In this document: positions 26,490 to 36,582 of the stretch, one piece after another
How positions within the stretch are numbered: position 1 is the stretch's first letter
How the letters are laid out: each line of letters opens with the position of its first letter
Origin: Actinocrinis puniceicyclus
GTDB lineage: Bacteria; Actinomycetota; Actinomycetes; Streptomycetales; Catenulisporaceae
Reading direction: 5' to 3'
Assembly (NCBI RefSeq): GCF_018283645.1
Contig: NZ_JAGSXH010000038.1
Coordinates: 1-50,601 of the forward strand
DNA length: 50,601 bases
Made by a program: the position numbers and the translations under genes
Notes under the pieces: generated by a model
The model's database searches: none
The model's input: only the letters and a program-made list of their open reading frames with translations
What the model was told of the DNA's origin: nothing

Positions 26490-27238
26490 CCGCGTCGGCC
26501 TTCGAGGACGAAGCCGTCATTGAGCCATGTGAACGGGTGCTCCGGCCGTACATCGGCGAGAAGGCGGACCACTCGGCGGTATCCCGGGAACGCGGATCGG
26601 CCGTGCAACACCCGATGGTTGTGCACCATGTACCCTTCTCCCTCGCCGAGCCGCAGCACCAGGGGCTTGGCCGACAGCGTCCGAAGGCGGGCGAGAAGGA
26701 CACGGCCGGGCACGCCTGTGTGCCGCGGCCGCGCCAGGTCGTCATCGCGAAAACGCGCCCGCATCAGGCCGCCAGTCGCCTCGATGACCGGCCATCGGCT
26801 GCCGTCCGCCGCATGCAGCCACAGGGAGCGCTGCGTCGGGCGATGGCGCGCGAGCAGGCGGAACCAGCGGTCCGCCTTCAGATCGACCAGTAGGCTCAGC
26901 CCGCCTGACGTTGCGGGCCTCTCAACGAGCACCGCGGCCAGCGCAGGAGGCTGCCGAATGAGCGCGCGATCGGTGTGCGGAGCGACCGCTCCACGTGAGA
27001 AGCCGTTGCTCCCCGGCTCCGATGCCGACGGGTGCGGCTCTATCACCGTGACCGCGCCGCCGTCGGCGTGCGGATGCGTTCGCGCTACGGTCCACGGTTC
27101 AAGAAGATCGGCAAGCCGCGTTCGGTGAGCGCGAGTGAACACGACGATCCCGTCAGCAGACAGACACGCCGCCACCTCATCGAGGCCGACTGCGGTCCCC
27201 CCGATGCTCCGGAACGCAATGCCCTCGGCCCGTGCCAC
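26486..27238 (-). CDS. TauD/TfdA-like Fe(II)/2-oxoglutarate dioxygenase
   Basis: A 250-residue dioxygenase-like protein. The iron-binding HxD is at H88-D90 in APHTDRAL. The distal histidine is in MVHNHRVLHGRSAF near residue 205, followed by the Arg-rich YRRVVRLL that would bind 2-oxoglutarate. All ligands appear present. These enzymes hydroxylate small molecules; the substrate is unknown. It is the first gene of the four-gene minus-strand operon. The GTG at 27238 lies directly next to a perfect 12-bp palindrome (27240-27251), which would overlap its ribosome-binding region. Confidence 0.75.
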   Translation of the reverse strand: MARAEGIAFRSIGGTAVGLDEVAACLSADGIVVFTRAHRTRLADLLEPWTVARTHPHADGGAVTVIEPHPSASEPGSNGFSRGAVAPHTDRALIRQPPALAAVLVERPATSGGLSLLVDLKADRWFRLLARHRPTQRSLWLHAADGSRWPVIEATGGLMRARFRDDDLARPRHTGVPGRVLLARLRTLSAKPLVLRLGEGEGYMVHNHRVLHGRSAFPGYRRVVRLLADVRPEHPFTWLNDGFVLEGRRG

Positions 27239-27545
27239 AGGAGAATTCTCCCACTGTCAGGGCTCTGGTTTCCAGCCCGTTTCAGCTTGCTCGCCGCCTG
27301 GATGGCGCGTTCGTGTGGGCCGCTGTCTCCCGCTGCTCGCGGATCCCTCGTCGTGCATACACCCGCCCTGCGCGGCCTTGGCGGTTGCCAGTGGCGAGTG
27401 GCAGCGGATTGATTGCCTTGCGGGCGACCCGAGCGCGAAGCGCGCTTTGAAGGAAGCCGACGGATTGTGCTTAGATTTGCTGGAAAATGCTCACGGAAGT
27501 GTTATAATCTACTGTAGACGCTATCCGCTTCGAATGGAGCATGCA
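27239..27545. promoter_or_regulatory. divergent intergenic region with palindrome and TATAAT box
   Basis: A 307-bp gap between the TauD operon and the RHH-RAMA gene. GGAGAATTCTCC at 27240-27251 is a perfect palindrome abutting the TauD-like start. On the plus strand TATAAT at 27503-27508 is a consensus -10, with TTGCTG 20 bp upstream as a weak -35, and the segment 27470-27525 is AT-rich. No gene is supported inside; a longer open frame running through from 27135 overlaps the TauD-like gene and is not believed. Confidence 0.5.
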
Positions 27546-27935
27546 GTGAAGATGTCTGTCGATGTCGCCGATGACGTGTACAGCAAGGTAAGACTGCTGG
27601 GGCAGGCATGGGGGGTAGACGACAACGAGGTGATCAGGCGGCTTCTAGAAAGCTTCCAGAAGCCGGCGACCGTTGAAGGATCGACGGATCGGCCTGAGAC
27701 GGAGGTGCCCGTGCACGTCATCTTCGAGAAGGTTCGCACCGAGGCGGTCTACGACCAGGTGGCCAGGTCGATCACCATCTCGAGTGGACCGCTGGCAGGG
27801 CAGGCGTTCTCTACGCCGAGCGGTGCTGCTGCCGCCGTGATCAAGCAGTATCGACCTGACGTCAGCCCCAGCCGGAACGGCTGGTCGTTCTGGACGATCA
27901 CGGCCGACGGCAACCTTCTACAGAGCATCCGTTGA
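27546..27935 (+). CDS. small RHH plus RAMA-like domain protein
   Basis: A 129-residue protein. The N-terminus KMSVDVADDVYSKVRLLGQ then DDNEVIRRLLESF looks like a ribbon-helix-helix DNA-binding unit. The C-terminal part (about 65-129) contains FSTPSGAAAAVI and NGWSFWTI, the hallmarks of RAMA-type domains found with restriction-modification enzymes, where they are thought to read DNA modification. GTG at 27546 is chosen because GGAG lies 6 nt upstream; ATG codons at 27534 and 27541 lack a site. It precedes a type I restriction-modification island, so a role as modification-sensing regulator is plausible but inferred. Confidence 0.6.
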   Translation: MKMSVDVADDVYSKVRLLGQAWGVDDNEVIRRLLESFQKPATVEGSTDRPETEVPVHVIFEKVRTEAVYDQVARSITISSGPLAGQAFSTPSGAAAAVIKQYRPDVSPSRNGWSFWTITADGNLLQSIR

Positions 27936-28063
27936 GATTTCGCGGAACCCCCTATGACGTTAGTACGTGGTACTGTACAGTTGAACTCGACGGGAGTACC
28001 GTTCCACTCGAACGGGTGAAGTGACGACGATCAAGCCAGCTGTGCTCCACGGCACATGGCTGG

Positions 28064-28111
28064 GCCCCGGGGCGCATGCATGCAGAGGCTCACCCGGGGC
28101 TCTTGTCTTTT
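28064..28111 (+). terminator. candidate intrinsic terminator
   Basis: GCCCCGGG at 28064-28071 pairs with CCCGGGGC at 28093-28100, an 8-bp stem with a 21-nt loop, followed by TCTTGTCTTTT. The T-rich tail makes it a reasonable intrinsic terminator for the upstream RHH-RAMA transcript. It stands 46 bp before the Abi-like start. Confidence 0.5.
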
Positions 28112-28157
28112 ACACTACCTGCCCGCGCACAACCTGTCTAAAGCTTGGGGGAAAGAC

Positions 28158-28865
28158 GTGGCTTGCGCGGACGAGGAGATGATCGCGCTCATCGAAGCGA
28201 TGGGTGCTCGGCGGTACGCACCGCTGGGCCAATTATGTTCCGGAAGCTGTCAACGGGCGATGGTCTGGTACGCGTGGGACGCCGCGGTGGCGGCGGGGTT
28301 CTTCGAGTTGCTGAGGCACTTCGAGAACGCGCTCGGCCGTGCCATGTCGGCTCGGCTCGCGGCAGGGTTCGCTCGGGCGGACTGGTGGAACGCACAGACT
28401 CTCGACCTGACATATACCGGGAACGCGATGATCGAGAAGGCTGCCGAACGTATCGGGCGCACGCGCGGCACAGCGCCGGTGGGCAGCTTTGCGAATGAGT
28501 TGATGCTGGGGTTCTGGGTTTCCCTGCTCAGTCGCGGATCGGACTACGACAACCGGCTGTGGCGTCCTATGTTGCGGCATGCGTTCCCCGAATATCGCGG
28601 GAGCCGGGCCGCGCTGCACCAGGATCTCGCGTACCTCGTGACGCTCCGAAACAAGATCGCGCATCACGCGCCGATCGGCTCCCGGCATCTGCCTGCAGAC
28701 CACGAATCCATTCACCGGATCGTCGGGTACTTGGGCCAGTTGCAGGTCAAGTGGCTGGAGCGGCACGACAGAGTTCCCGCGCTGCTGGCGCTTAGACCGG
28801 GGCGATGCCCGAACGGCCACCTCTGCGTCGCGGATGTTGAGGGCAGGCTGCACTATGACGTCTGA
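28158..28865 (+). CDS. Abi-like HEPN-domain protein
   Basis: A 235-residue all-helical protein of the Abi-like (Abi_2/AbiD) type. The early segment AGFFELLRHFENALGRAMSARL near residue 45 and FWVSLLSR near residue 118 fit the family. The C-terminal LVTLRNKIAHHAPIGS near residue 165 contains R-N-K-I-A-H, a match to the HEPN RNase motif RX4-6H. Proteins of this class can abort phage infection by RNA cleavage. GTG at 28158 follows a purine-rich GGGGGAAAG; an upstream in-frame ATG at 28056 would translate the terminator hairpin. It overlaps the half-HsdS gene by 11 bp, implying co-expression with the restriction-modification genes. Confidence 0.7.
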   Translation: MACADEEMIALIEAMGARRYAPLGQLCSGSCQRAMVWYAWDAAVAAGFFELLRHFENALGRAMSARLAAGFARADWWNAQTLDLTYTGNAMIEKAAERIGRTRGTAPVGSFANELMLGFWVSLLSRGSDYDNRLWRPMLRHAFPEYRGSRAALHQDLAYLVTLRNKIAHHAPIGSRHLPADHESIHRIVGYLGQLQVKWLERHDRVPALLALRPGRCPNGHLCVADVEGRLHYDV

Positions 28866-29541
28866 TACGTGGACATGGATCCGGCTGGACGACCTGTGTG
28901 AGATCGCGCCCGGCCCATCCGGAACGGTTCAGGGCGAACTTTCCGAAGGCGTCGACGGCGTACCGGTCCTGACGCCGCCTGAAATCACCGCGGACCACAC
29001 GATCGACGCCAGGGCTATCCGAATGATCCCTCAGCGCAGAGCTGTGGACCTCGCGAAGTTCCGTCTGCTGCCCGGCGATCTGGTATGCGTTCGGCAGGGT
29101 TCGCTGGGCCGCACGGTGCTCATCGGGGCGGAGCAAGAAAGCTGGCTGTACGGCTCGGCGTGCATGCGGCTGAGGGTTCGGCCGGAGGCCGGCGTGCTCT
29201 CGGCGTATCTACACCGCTATATGGCGCATCCTCCTGTCCGTGATGCTTTGATAGCGCGGGCCAACCCGGGGACGGTGCCGACGCTCAACAAGGCGACGTT
29301 CGCGGAGCTGCTGATTGCGCTGCCCGGCCTTGCTGAGCAGCGGGCTGTCGCGGGCGCGCTGGACGCGATCGATACGCAAGCAGAGTCATATCGACAGATG
29401 GCGCGCAGGTATGAGGCGATGCGTCCGGCCTTGTTGAGCGAGTTCCTGGGCGACCGACTGCCGGAGGTAACCGCGAGCGGTCCGATGGTGCGGGGGCCTC
29501 GCCGCAACTCGCCTTCACGCAGAGGCAACCGGCTGTCGTAG
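28855..29541 (+). CDS. half-size HsdS-like specificity protein
   Basis: A 228-residue protein resembling half of a type I specificity subunit. It has one target recognition domain, from WIRLDDLCEIAPG through GDLVCVRQGSLGR and NPGTVPTLNKATFAELLIALP. One helical conserved region follows (LAEQRAVAGALDAIDTQAESYRQMARRYEAMRPALLSEFL). Full HsdS has two of each. Either two copies dimerise, as known for some half-S subunits, or it is a remnant. Its tail (about residue 205 on) is Arg/Ser-rich and unlike the family. It precedes hsdM by 62 bp, and a full-length hsdS follows hsdM, so one HsdM may be shared between two specificities. Confidence 0.7.
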   Translation: MTSDTWTWIRLDDLCEIAPGPSGTVQGELSEGVDGVPVLTPPEITADHTIDARAIRMIPQRRAVDLAKFRLLPGDLVCVRQGSLGRTVLIGAEQESWLYGSACMRLRVRPEAGVLSAYLHRYMAHPPVRDALIARANPGTVPTLNKATFAELLIALPGLAEQRAVAGALDAIDTQAESYRQMARRYEAMRPALLSEFLGDRLPEVTASGPMVRGPRRNSPSRRGNRLS

Positions 29542-29603
29542 CCGGTGTCTAGGCTTGGCGCAAGTCGGGCAACCGACTCGGATGATAGAGAAGAGGTTCT
29601 TTC

Positions 29604-32087
29604 GTGGCACGGCTGACCCTGCCTCAGTTGGAGCGGCACCTTTTCGCTGCGGCGGACATCCTGCGCGGCAAGATGGACGCGGCGCAGTACCAGGAGTACA
29701 TCTTCGGGTTGCTGTTCCTCAAGCGCGCGTCCGACCAGTTCGACGTGCTGCGGGCTCAGGCCGTCGCGAAGCTCAAGGCCTCCGGTAAGACCGAGGCACA
29801 GGCAGAGGAGATCGCTAACGACTCAAGCTATTACGAGAGCGACCAGTTCTTCGTACCGCCGCGTGCCCGCTGGGAGTACATCGCGGCCAATTCGCGTGCT
29901 ACGGGGGACGACGAGGACGGCCAGAAGCGCACGCCCGGTAATTTGCTCAACAAGGCGCTCGCGGCGTTGGAGGAGGCGAACTCTCCCGCGCTTACCGGTG
30001 TGCTGGAGTACATCGACTTCAGCCGGAAGGTCGGCAACTCGCCGCTGAGCCCGCTCACCATTCAGACTCTGATCGACCACTTCGGCCGCTATCGGCTGAG
30101 CAATGACGACTTCGAGTTCCCTGATCTGCTTGGTCACGCTTACGAGTACCTGATCGGCGAGTTCGCCGACGAGGGCGGTAAGAAGGGCGGCCAGTTCTAC
30201 ACCCCGCGCTCTGTGATCAGGATGATGGTGCGCCTGGTCAAGCCGCAGGAGGGCCAGTCGGTCTATGACCCCTGCTCGGGTTCGGGCGGCATGCTGATTT
30301 TGGCGAAGGAATACGTGGAGGAGCACGGCCAGTCGGCGAAGGACCTGACCGCGTACGGGCAGGAGGACAACGGCAGCGCCTGGGCGATGGCCCGGATGAA
30401 CATGCTGTTGCACGGGATCGCCGACGGTGAGTTGGTGCATGGCGACACGCTGGCCGCGCCTGGGCACGAGACTGACGATGGTCATCTGCTGCGCTTCGAC
30501 CGGATCCTGACCAATCCGCCCTTCGCGCAGAACTACACGCGCAAGGGGATGCCGCATCAGGAGCGGATGGAGTACGGCTGGTGCCCGGAGTCGGGCAAGA
30601 AGGCCGATCTGATGTTCGTCCAGCACGTGCTCGCCGTCTTGGAGCACGACGGTATCGCCGCCTCGGTCATGCCACACGGAGTGCTCTTCCGCGGTGGCGA
30701 GGAGAAGAAGATCCGTGAGGCGATCATCAGGGATCACCGGCTCGAAGCGGTCATCGGTGTAGGGCCGAATGTCTTTTACGGCACGGGCATCCCGGCATGC
30801 ATCCTGGTCCTGCGTGGCTCGGACGGCGTGCCGGAAGCGCGGCGCGGCGGAGTGCTTTTCATCAACGCGGACCGCGAGGTGACGGCGGGACGGGCTCAGA
30901 ACATCCTGGAAGCCCAGCACGCTGAGAAGATCGTGTCCGCATTTGAGGACTGGGAGGACATCCCCGGCTTCGCGCGGGTCGTGCCTGTCAAGGAACTGGC
31001 GGACAACGAGTTCAATCTCAATATCCGGCGATACGTGGACAACACGCCCCCGCCAGAGCCGCAGGACGTGCGCGCGCACTTGCACGGTGGCGTGCCGAAG
31101 AGCGAGGTCGCCGGGAGGGCGGCGCAGTTCGGCGCGTTCGGGATCGAGCCGGCGGAGCTGTTCCAGGAGCGCGACGCGGAGTATTTCGACTTCCTGGACG
31201 AGGGCTACGAGGCGACCGCCGCGCGGATTCCCCAGTTGGCAGCGGCGAAGGAACGCGAGCTAGCAGTGCAGTACGGCCGGTGGTGGGCGAAGCATGAGCA
31301 GCGTCTCGTCAAGCTGCCAAGCTCGAAGCAGTTGATGACGACGCGGGCCGAGTTGCTGGACTCCTTCGCTCAGGAGCTGGTGCCGGTCGGTGTGCTCGAC
31401 AGGTTTCAGCTGGCCGGCTCGGTGGCCGCCTGGTGGTTCGACTCGCAGTACGACCTCAAGAGCCTTGCGCAGGTTGGCTTTCAGGGCGTCATCGAGCGCT
31501 GGGTCGCGAACATCGAGTCGGCATTCGATGATCCGCCGGAGGACGCTGACGCCAAGGCAATGGCGAGGATCCGGGCTGACCAACGCAAGGCCAGGGAGCA
31601 CCGGTTGGTGCCAGCCCTCATCCCGAGCTACGTCGCAGAGCTGGACAAGGCCGAGGCGCTAGCGGCTGACTTGGACGCACAGGTGAAAGCCGCCACGGCG
31701 AAGAAGCCCGCTGGGGACGAGGACGCGGAGGACGAAGCCGACGAGCCCGAAGAGAAGCTGACTCCGACTCAGCTGAAGAAGCTCAAGGCGGAATTGGCCA
31801 AGGCCAAGGCCTCGGTCAAGGCGCTGAGGGCGGCCTTCATCATGGAGTTGAAGACCGCTGCCGCAGTGCTGACGGACGACGAGGCGCAAGCGCTGGTGCT
31901 GCGCTTCCTCAACGAGGACCTGAAGTCGAGGCTCGATAGGTTCGTCTCTGCGGATCGCAGGCTGTTAGTAGACGCGTATCGGCTGTGGGGCGAGAAATAC
32001 GCTGTGACGCTCGCGGATCTGGAGGCGCAGCGCGACGCTGCTGCAAGTCGCCTGGGCTTCTACCTGAAGGAGCTGGGATATGCCTGA
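29604..32087 (+). CDS. hsdM: type I restriction-modification methylase HsdM
   Basis: An 827-residue adenine-N6 methyltransferase. The N-terminal helical domain ([41 protein letters not shown]) is classical HsdM. The catalytic core shows GQFYTPRSV near residue 195, the SAM-binding motif [11 protein letters not shown] near 222 and motif IV NPPF near 303. It is longer than the common 500-530 residues: after about residue 520 there is a Lys/Glu-rich extension with coiled-coil character ([18 protein letters not shown]). Such long HsdM proteins occur in actinobacteria. GTG start; it overlaps hsdS by 8 bp. Confidence 0.92.
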   Translation: MARLTLPQLERHLFAAADILRGKMDAAQYQEYIFGLLFLKRASDQFDVLRAQAVAKLKASGKTEAQAEEIANDSSYYESDQFFVPPRARWEYIAANSRATGDDEDGQKRTPGNLLNKALAALEEANSPALTGVLEYIDFSRKVGNSPLSPLTIQTLIDHFGRYRLSNDDFEFPDLLGHAYEYLIGEFADEGGKKGGQFYTPRSVIRMMVRLVKPQEGQSVYDPCSGSGGMLILAKEYVEEHGQSAKDLTAYGQEDNGSAWAMARMNMLLHGIADGELVHGDTLAAPGHETDDGHLLRFDRILTNPPFAQNYTRKGMPHQERMEYGWCPESGKKADLMFVQHVLAVLEHDGIAASVMPHGVLFRGGEEKKIREAIIRDHRLEAVIGVGPNVFYGTGIPACILVLRGSDGVPEARRGGVLFINADREVTAGRAQNILEAQHAEKIVSAFEDWEDIPGFARVVPVKELADNEFNLNIRRYVDNTPPPEPQDVRAHLHGGVPKSEVAGRAAQFGAFGIEPAELFQERDAEYFDFLDEGYEATAARIPQLAAAKERELAVQYGRWWAKHEQRLVKLPSSKQLMTTRAELLDSFAQELVPVGVLDRFQLAGSVAAWWFDSQYDLKSLAQVGFQGVIERWVANIESAFDDPPEDADAKAMARIRADQRKAREHRLVPALIPSYVAELDKAEALAADLDAQVKAATAKKPAGDEDAEDEADEPEEKLTPTQLKKLKAELAKAKASVKALRAAFIMELKTAAAVLTDDEAQALVLRFLNEDLKSRLDRFVSADRRLLVDAYRLWGEKYAVTLADLEAQRDAAASRLGFYLKELGYA

Positions 32088-33216
32088 GGGCTGGGAAGTA
32101 GTCACACTGGCCGATGAGTTTGAGCTCGCAAGCGGAAAACCAGCTCGCGGAGATCGAGTCGGGTATATCCCTGTGTATGGCGGAAACGGTGTGAACGGGC
32201 GAACTTCAGAAGCCCTTACGCACTGCTCCACACTCGTAATCGGACGCGTCGGCGAATACTGTGGGTCAATTTACCTGACTGACGGCCCAGCGTGGATCAC
32301 TGATAATGCACTCTGGGCCAGGCGCATAAGCGATGGCTGGGATCTGAGATTTGCCACTTCATATCTGAGGTGGAGAGGTTTCTCTCAAGTTAAGAGCCAG
32401 ACGGGCCAACCGCTAGTTACACAAGGCCAAATTGGCAAGATGAGGATGCCTAAGCCGCCTCTGGGCGAGCAACGCCGGATCGCCGAGATTCTGGATGCCA
32501 TCGACGAACAGATCGCTATTGTAGTGGAACTTCGGCGCAAAACTGAGGCTAAGGCCGACGGGGTATTCACAAGACTTTTCAGCACAGGCGGGGAATTTGA
32601 TTCGGCCGTCGTGCCGCTAAGAGATGCCGCCAAGTGGCTCTCTGGAGGGACACCAAATACAGGTACGCCAGAGTTCTGGGATGGCGATATTCCATGGATC
32701 AGCGCAGCAAGCCTGAAGGACTTCTATATCTCCTCATCAAGCAGGAGTGTCACCGCTTTAGGGGTCTCGAGCGGAAGCCGGGTAGTTCCACCTGGCACAA
32801 CGATCTGTATCGTACGTGGGATGAGTTTAAAGAATGAGTTCCGGGTCGGCGTCACGACTAAGCATGTAGCATTCGGTCAAGATTGTAAAGCGCTGATTCC
32901 CGTAGACGGGATCGACCCATGGTATCTCGGTTACTCGGTGCGTGCACTTGAACCTAAGGTTCTAACGCTGGTGGATGAGGCAGGTCATGGCACCGGACGT
33001 CTCGAAACACCGTTGTTGGAGAAGCTCGATATCCACGTGCCTGATATCACAGCGCAAGCGAGGAAAGTGCGAATTGCCCAGGCTGTGGAAAATGAAATCA
33101 ACATTCATAAGGTTGAGCTCGCCAAACTAGCCAAACTCAAATCGGCGCTGATGGACGACTTGCTCACGGGGCGGGTCAGGGTGCCGGTCGAAACCAAGAC
33201 ACTCGCCGAGGTATAG
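32080..33216 (+). CDS. hsdS: type I specificity subunit HsdS
   Basis: A 378-residue full-length HsdS with two target recognition domains. TRD1 is about residues 1-125 ([19 protein letters not shown] to [21 protein letters not shown]). The first helical spacer is [24 protein letters not shown]2 is about 190-345 ([18 protein letters not shown] to [20 protein letters not shown]), with a C-terminal helix ending [16 protein letters not shown]. It sets the DNA sequence recognised by the complex. The TRD-coding DNA is visibly poorer in G+C and uses A/T-ending codons more than hsdM and hsdR on either side, suggesting separate acquisition of the specificity gene. Confidence 0.92.
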   Translation: MPEGWEVVTLADEFELASGKPARGDRVGYIPVYGGNGVNGRTSEALTHCSTLVIGRVGEYCGSIYLTDGPAWITDNALWARRISDGWDLRFATSYLRWRGFSQVKSQTGQPLVTQGQIGKMRMPKPPLGEQRRIAEILDAIDEQIAIVVELRRKTEAKADGVFTRLFSTGGEFDSAVVPLRDAAKWLSGGTPNTGTPEFWDGDIPWISAASLKDFYISSSSRSVTALGVSSGSRVVPPGTTICIVRGMSLKNEFRVGVTTKHVAFGQDCKALIPVDGIDPWYLGYSVRALEPKVLTLVDEAGHGTGRLETPLLEKLDIHVPDITAQARKVRIAQAVENEINIHKVELAKLAKLKSALMDDLLTGRVRVPVETKTLAEV

Positions 33217-33228
33217 GGGGTAGGCGCT

Positions 33229-36200
33229 ATGGCCGAGTCAGGGCCGGAGTACATCTTCGTCGAGTCGCCGCTGATCGCGCAGTTGGAAGCGATGGGGTGG
33301 AAGCACGTGCGCGGCAGCGTCGGGAAAGAGCGGGAACCTGCCGCCCCCCGTCTGTCGCGCCGGGAGTCGTTCACCGACTCCATCCTCGAAACCACGCTGC
33401 GCCGGCAACTCCGCGCCCTGAATCTGGACTCTGACGGCCAAGAATGGCTAGACGAGCAGCGAATCAGCACCATGGCAGCTGAGCTGACCCGGCTCGGCGG
33501 CGCGGACTCGCTGCTCGAGGCGAACACCAAGGCCACCTCGCTCCTGTTGGCAGGCACAACCGTCCCCGGGCGCGCGGACTGGGACCAGGGCCGCCTGCAG
33601 CCCGTCCAGTACATCGACTGGTCGAACCCCGAGCGCAACGAGTTCCTCGCCGTCTCCCAGTTCCGGATGGACGAGCCCGGCACGCAGGGCGCGAAGTGCG
33701 TCGTGCCGGACCTAGTCCTCTTCGTCAACGGCATTCCGCTCGTCGTGATCGAGTGTAAGAAACCGACCTTCCAGCAGGGCGCGCTCAGCGACGCGATCAC
33801 ACAGCTGCGCCGCTACGCGAACCAGCGCGGAGCCAGCACCCCGGAAGGCAGCGAGCGGCTGTTCCGCACCGTCCAGCTCACCGTTGCCACGACCGGCGAC
33901 ACGGCGAAGCTCGGCACGTTCACGTCTCGGCCACAGGACTATGCGGTGTGGCGCGATCCGTATCCGCTGAGCAAGGACGAGGTCAGGCGACTCGTTGGCA
34001 GGGCACCGGACTCCGTCAGTGCGATCGAGGCGCAGGAGATCCTTGTCGCCGCAGTCCTCGACCCCGCCCGGCTTCTCGACCTGGTGAAGAACTTCGTGGT
34101 CTTCATGGAGGTCGAGGGAGGTAGCGGCAAGAAGCGCGTCAAAATCGCGCCGCGTTATCAGCAGTACCGTGCGGTCAGCAAGACGGTGGAGCGGCTGCGA
34201 ACCGGTAAGACCAAGGCAGAGGACGGCGACACCGACAAGCGCGGCGGCATCATCTGGCATACGCAGGGCTCCGGCAAGTCGCTCACCATGGTCTTCCTGG
34301 TGCGCAAACTGCGCTCCACCCCGGATCTGGCCCAATTCAAGGTCGTCCTGGTGACCGACCGCAAGCAGTTGCAGAAGCAGCTTGCTGAAACGGCCGTGAT
34401 CACCGGGGAGAAATCCGACGTTGCGAACCGCGCCCGCCAGGTGCCGCAACTGCTTGGGCGCCCCGGCGCCGGCCTCGTCTTCGTCATGATCCAGAAGCAG
34501 ATCGACACAGAGAAACAGAAGCAGGAGCGCGAAGCCAGCGAGCTCTCGCTGAAGTCCGCACCCGGCTGGGGCCTGATCAACGCGGATGAGTCGGTGCTGA
34601 TCCTGGTGGACGAGGCGCACCGTTCGCACGGCTCGGCGCTGCACCAGAACCTGATGGAATCGCTGCCCAACGCAGCCCGGATCGGCTTCACCGGAACGCC
34701 GATCATCATGAACGCCAAGAAGGCCACCACCCGGACCTTCGGCGAGTTCATCGACAAGTACCGGCTCGCGGAAGCCGAGGCGGACGAGGCCATCGTCCCG
34801 ATCATCTACGAGGGCCGCATCACCAAGGCCGTCGTGAAGGACGGCGACACACTCGACGACGCCCTCGCGGAGTACTTCCCCGAACTGACCGACGAGGAGT
34901 ACGACCAGCTCCAGGAGCGCTACGCGCGGGCCGTAGACGTCCTCAACGCCGACGACATGCTGCGCAAGAAGGCGCGCGACATGCTCAACCACTACGTCGT
35001 CAACGCCCTGTCCGACGGATTCAAGGCGCAGGTGGTCGCGCACTCGCGAGGCGTCGCCGTGGCATACCGGCAGGCATTCCTCGACGCTCGGCGCGATCTG
35101 GTCGCCGAAGCCGAAAGGGCCCTGGACGCGCTGCTGGACAAGCCCGCCGAGGAACTCACCGGACGCCAGGCCATCCAGGCCGCGGCGAAGCGGAACCTGG
35201 CGCTGCTCAAGGCGATGGACTTCGTCCCGGTCATCTCGGCGAGTAACAACGAGGAAGCCGCCTGGGACAAGTGGACCGCGGACAAGGCCCAAGAGCGCGC
35301 GGTCTCGGATTTCCTGAAGCCCTTCCCGGATCCCGAGAGCCTGCCCGAGCCGTCGGACGACGACGGTACGAGACCCGTCGCCGTCCTCATCGTGCGCACC
35401 ATGCTGCTCACCGGCTTCGACGCGCCCATCGAACAGGTAATGTACTTGGACCGCCGGATGAAAGAGGCTGAGCTGCTCCAGGCCATCGCCCGCGTCAACC
35501 GGACCGCCCAAGGCAAGACCGCCGGTTACGTAGTCGACTACGCGGGAATCTCGAAGCCCCTTCAAGAAGCTCTGGCCGCGTACGCCGCCGAGGATGTCGA
35601 AGTCCCTGTCGTCGACATCGACATGGAGATCAAGAAGCTCAAGCCGTGCCGCGACCGGCTGCGCCTGCTGTTCGCCGATCATCCGGACCCGGCCAAGCGG
35701 GTCACTCCCGCGGACGACGCGGAGACCGTGGAGCGCTGTGTCGACGCCCTCGAAGACGCTGAACTGCGGGCCGATTTCACCAAGAAGCTGCGAGAGTTCC
35801 TTAACGTCGTAAAGCTCGTGATGCCCCGACAGGAAGCCGGCGAGTACATGGCCGATGCGCGCCTCTACGCCTACATCGGCAAATGGGCGCGCACTCGCTA
35901 CCAGGATTCGAGTGACTTCGACCCCACGGCGTACAGCGACAAGATGAAGGAGCTGATCGACGATCACGTCATGGCTGTCTCCGTGCGCCAGGCCATACCG
36001 CCGAGCCAGCTGACTGCCGCGGACTTCACCGCGAAAGTGGAGGCGCTGCCCGGCGCGAAGGCTCAGGCCTCGACGATGGCGCACGCCATCCGTCACCACA
36101 TCGACCTCTACTACGCTGAGGACCCGGCCGCCTACCAGAGCCTCCTCGATCGCTTGAACAAGATTCTGCAGGACCACCTCAAGACCTGGGAGGAGCAGGT

Positions 36201-36582
36201 CGAGCTCTTCTCCCAACTGGTCGAAGAGGCCCAGTCCATCAAGGTCGGCGGCGGCGTCGGCGTGGACGAGTGGCTGGTCCGGTTGAGTCCGTTGGAGCGG
36301 GCCGCGTACGGGCTGCTGACCCAGCCGCTCACCGACGGCGTGATCTCCCCCGATGATCGCGACCATATGGTCAGCGTTTCGGCGGAAGTCCACCAAACCG
36401 CGCTGAAGCACGCGGCCAAGAAGAACTTCTGGTCCAACGCCACCGCGAAGCGCGACCTGCGCACGGCCTTCTTCCGGCTGCTCCTCGACCGCGGCTACGA
36501 ACGAGCCGACGCGAACGCGCTCGCCGACGGTCTCTTCGACATGGTGGGGCACCACAAACATGAACTCGCCCGAAGCCGCTGA
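33229..36582 (+). CDS. hsdR: type I restriction endonuclease subunit HsdR
   Basis: A 1117-residue motor-nuclease subunit. The PD-(D/E)xK nuclease core is PDLVLFVNGIPLVVIECKKP near residues 161-180. The SF2 translocase has Walker A HTQGSGKSLTM near 344, DEAH in LVDEAHRSHG near 459 and SAT-like GFTGTPI near 486. The C-terminal helical domain presumably docks to HsdM. Length and motif order are normal. The ATG lies 12 bp after the hsdS stop, and the 3' end overlaps the metallopeptidase gene by 23 bp, so hsdM-hsdS-hsdR-peptidase form one operon. Confidence 0.93.
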   Translation: MAESGPEYIFVESPLIAQLEAMGWKHVRGSVGKEREPAAPRLSRRESFTDSILETTLRRQLRALNLDSDGQEWLDEQRISTMAAELTRLGGADSLLEANTKATSLLLAGTTVPGRADWDQGRLQPVQYIDWSNPERNEFLAVSQFRMDEPGTQGAKCVVPDLVLFVNGIPLVVIECKKPTFQQGALSDAITQLRRYANQRGASTPEGSERLFRTVQLTVATTGDTAKLGTFTSRPQDYAVWRDPYPLSKDEVRRLVGRAPDSVSAIEAQEILVAAVLDPARLLDLVKNFVVFMEVEGGSGKKRVKIAPRYQQYRAVSKTVERLRTGKTKAEDGDTDKRGGIIWHTQGSGKSLTMVFLVRKLRSTPDLAQFKVVLVTDRKQLQKQLAETAVITGEKSDVANRARQVPQLLGRPGAGLVFVMIQKQIDTEKQKQEREASELSLKSAPGWGLINADESVLILVDEAHRSHGSALHQNLMESLPNAARIGFTGTPIIMNAKKATTRTFGEFIDKYRLAEAEADEAIVPIIYEGRITKAVVKDGDTLDDALAEYFPELTDEEYDQLQERYARAVDVLNADDMLRKKARDMLNHYVVNALSDGFKAQVVAHSRGVAVAYRQAFLDARRDLVAEAERALDALLDKPAEELTGRQAIQAAAKRNLALLKAMDFVPVISASNNEEAAWDKWTADKAQERAVSDFLKPFPDPESLPEPSDDDGTRPVAVLIVRTMLLTGFDAPIEQVMYLDRRMKEAELLQAIARVNRTAQGKTAGYVVDYAGISKPLQEALAAYAAEDVEVPVVDIDMEIKKLKPCRDRLRLLFADHPDPAKRVTPADDAETVERCVDALEDAELRADFTKKLREFLNVVKLVMPRQEAGEYMADARLYAYIGKWARTRYQDSSDFDPTAYSDKMKELIDDHVMAVSVRQAIPPSQLTAADFTAKVEALPGAKAQASTMAHAIRHHIDLYYAEDPAAYQSLLDRLNKILQDHLKTWEEQVELFSQLVEEAQSIKVGGGVGVDEWLVRLSPLERAAYGLLTQPLTDGVISPDDRDHMVSVSAEVHQTALKHAAKKNFWSNATAKRDLRTAFFRLLLDRGYERADANALADGLFDMVGHHKHELARSR

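Noticed and set aside
27135-27545. N-terminal extension of the RHH-RAMA protein to 266 residues
   Set aside because: It would overlap the divergent TauD-like gene, and the extra residues look non-coding. A TATAAT box and GGAG lie just before the shorter start.
27955-28020. A 21-codon open frame before the Abi-like gene
   Set aside because: No ribosome binding site and no conservation evidence; more likely non-coding sequence ahead of the terminator hairpin.
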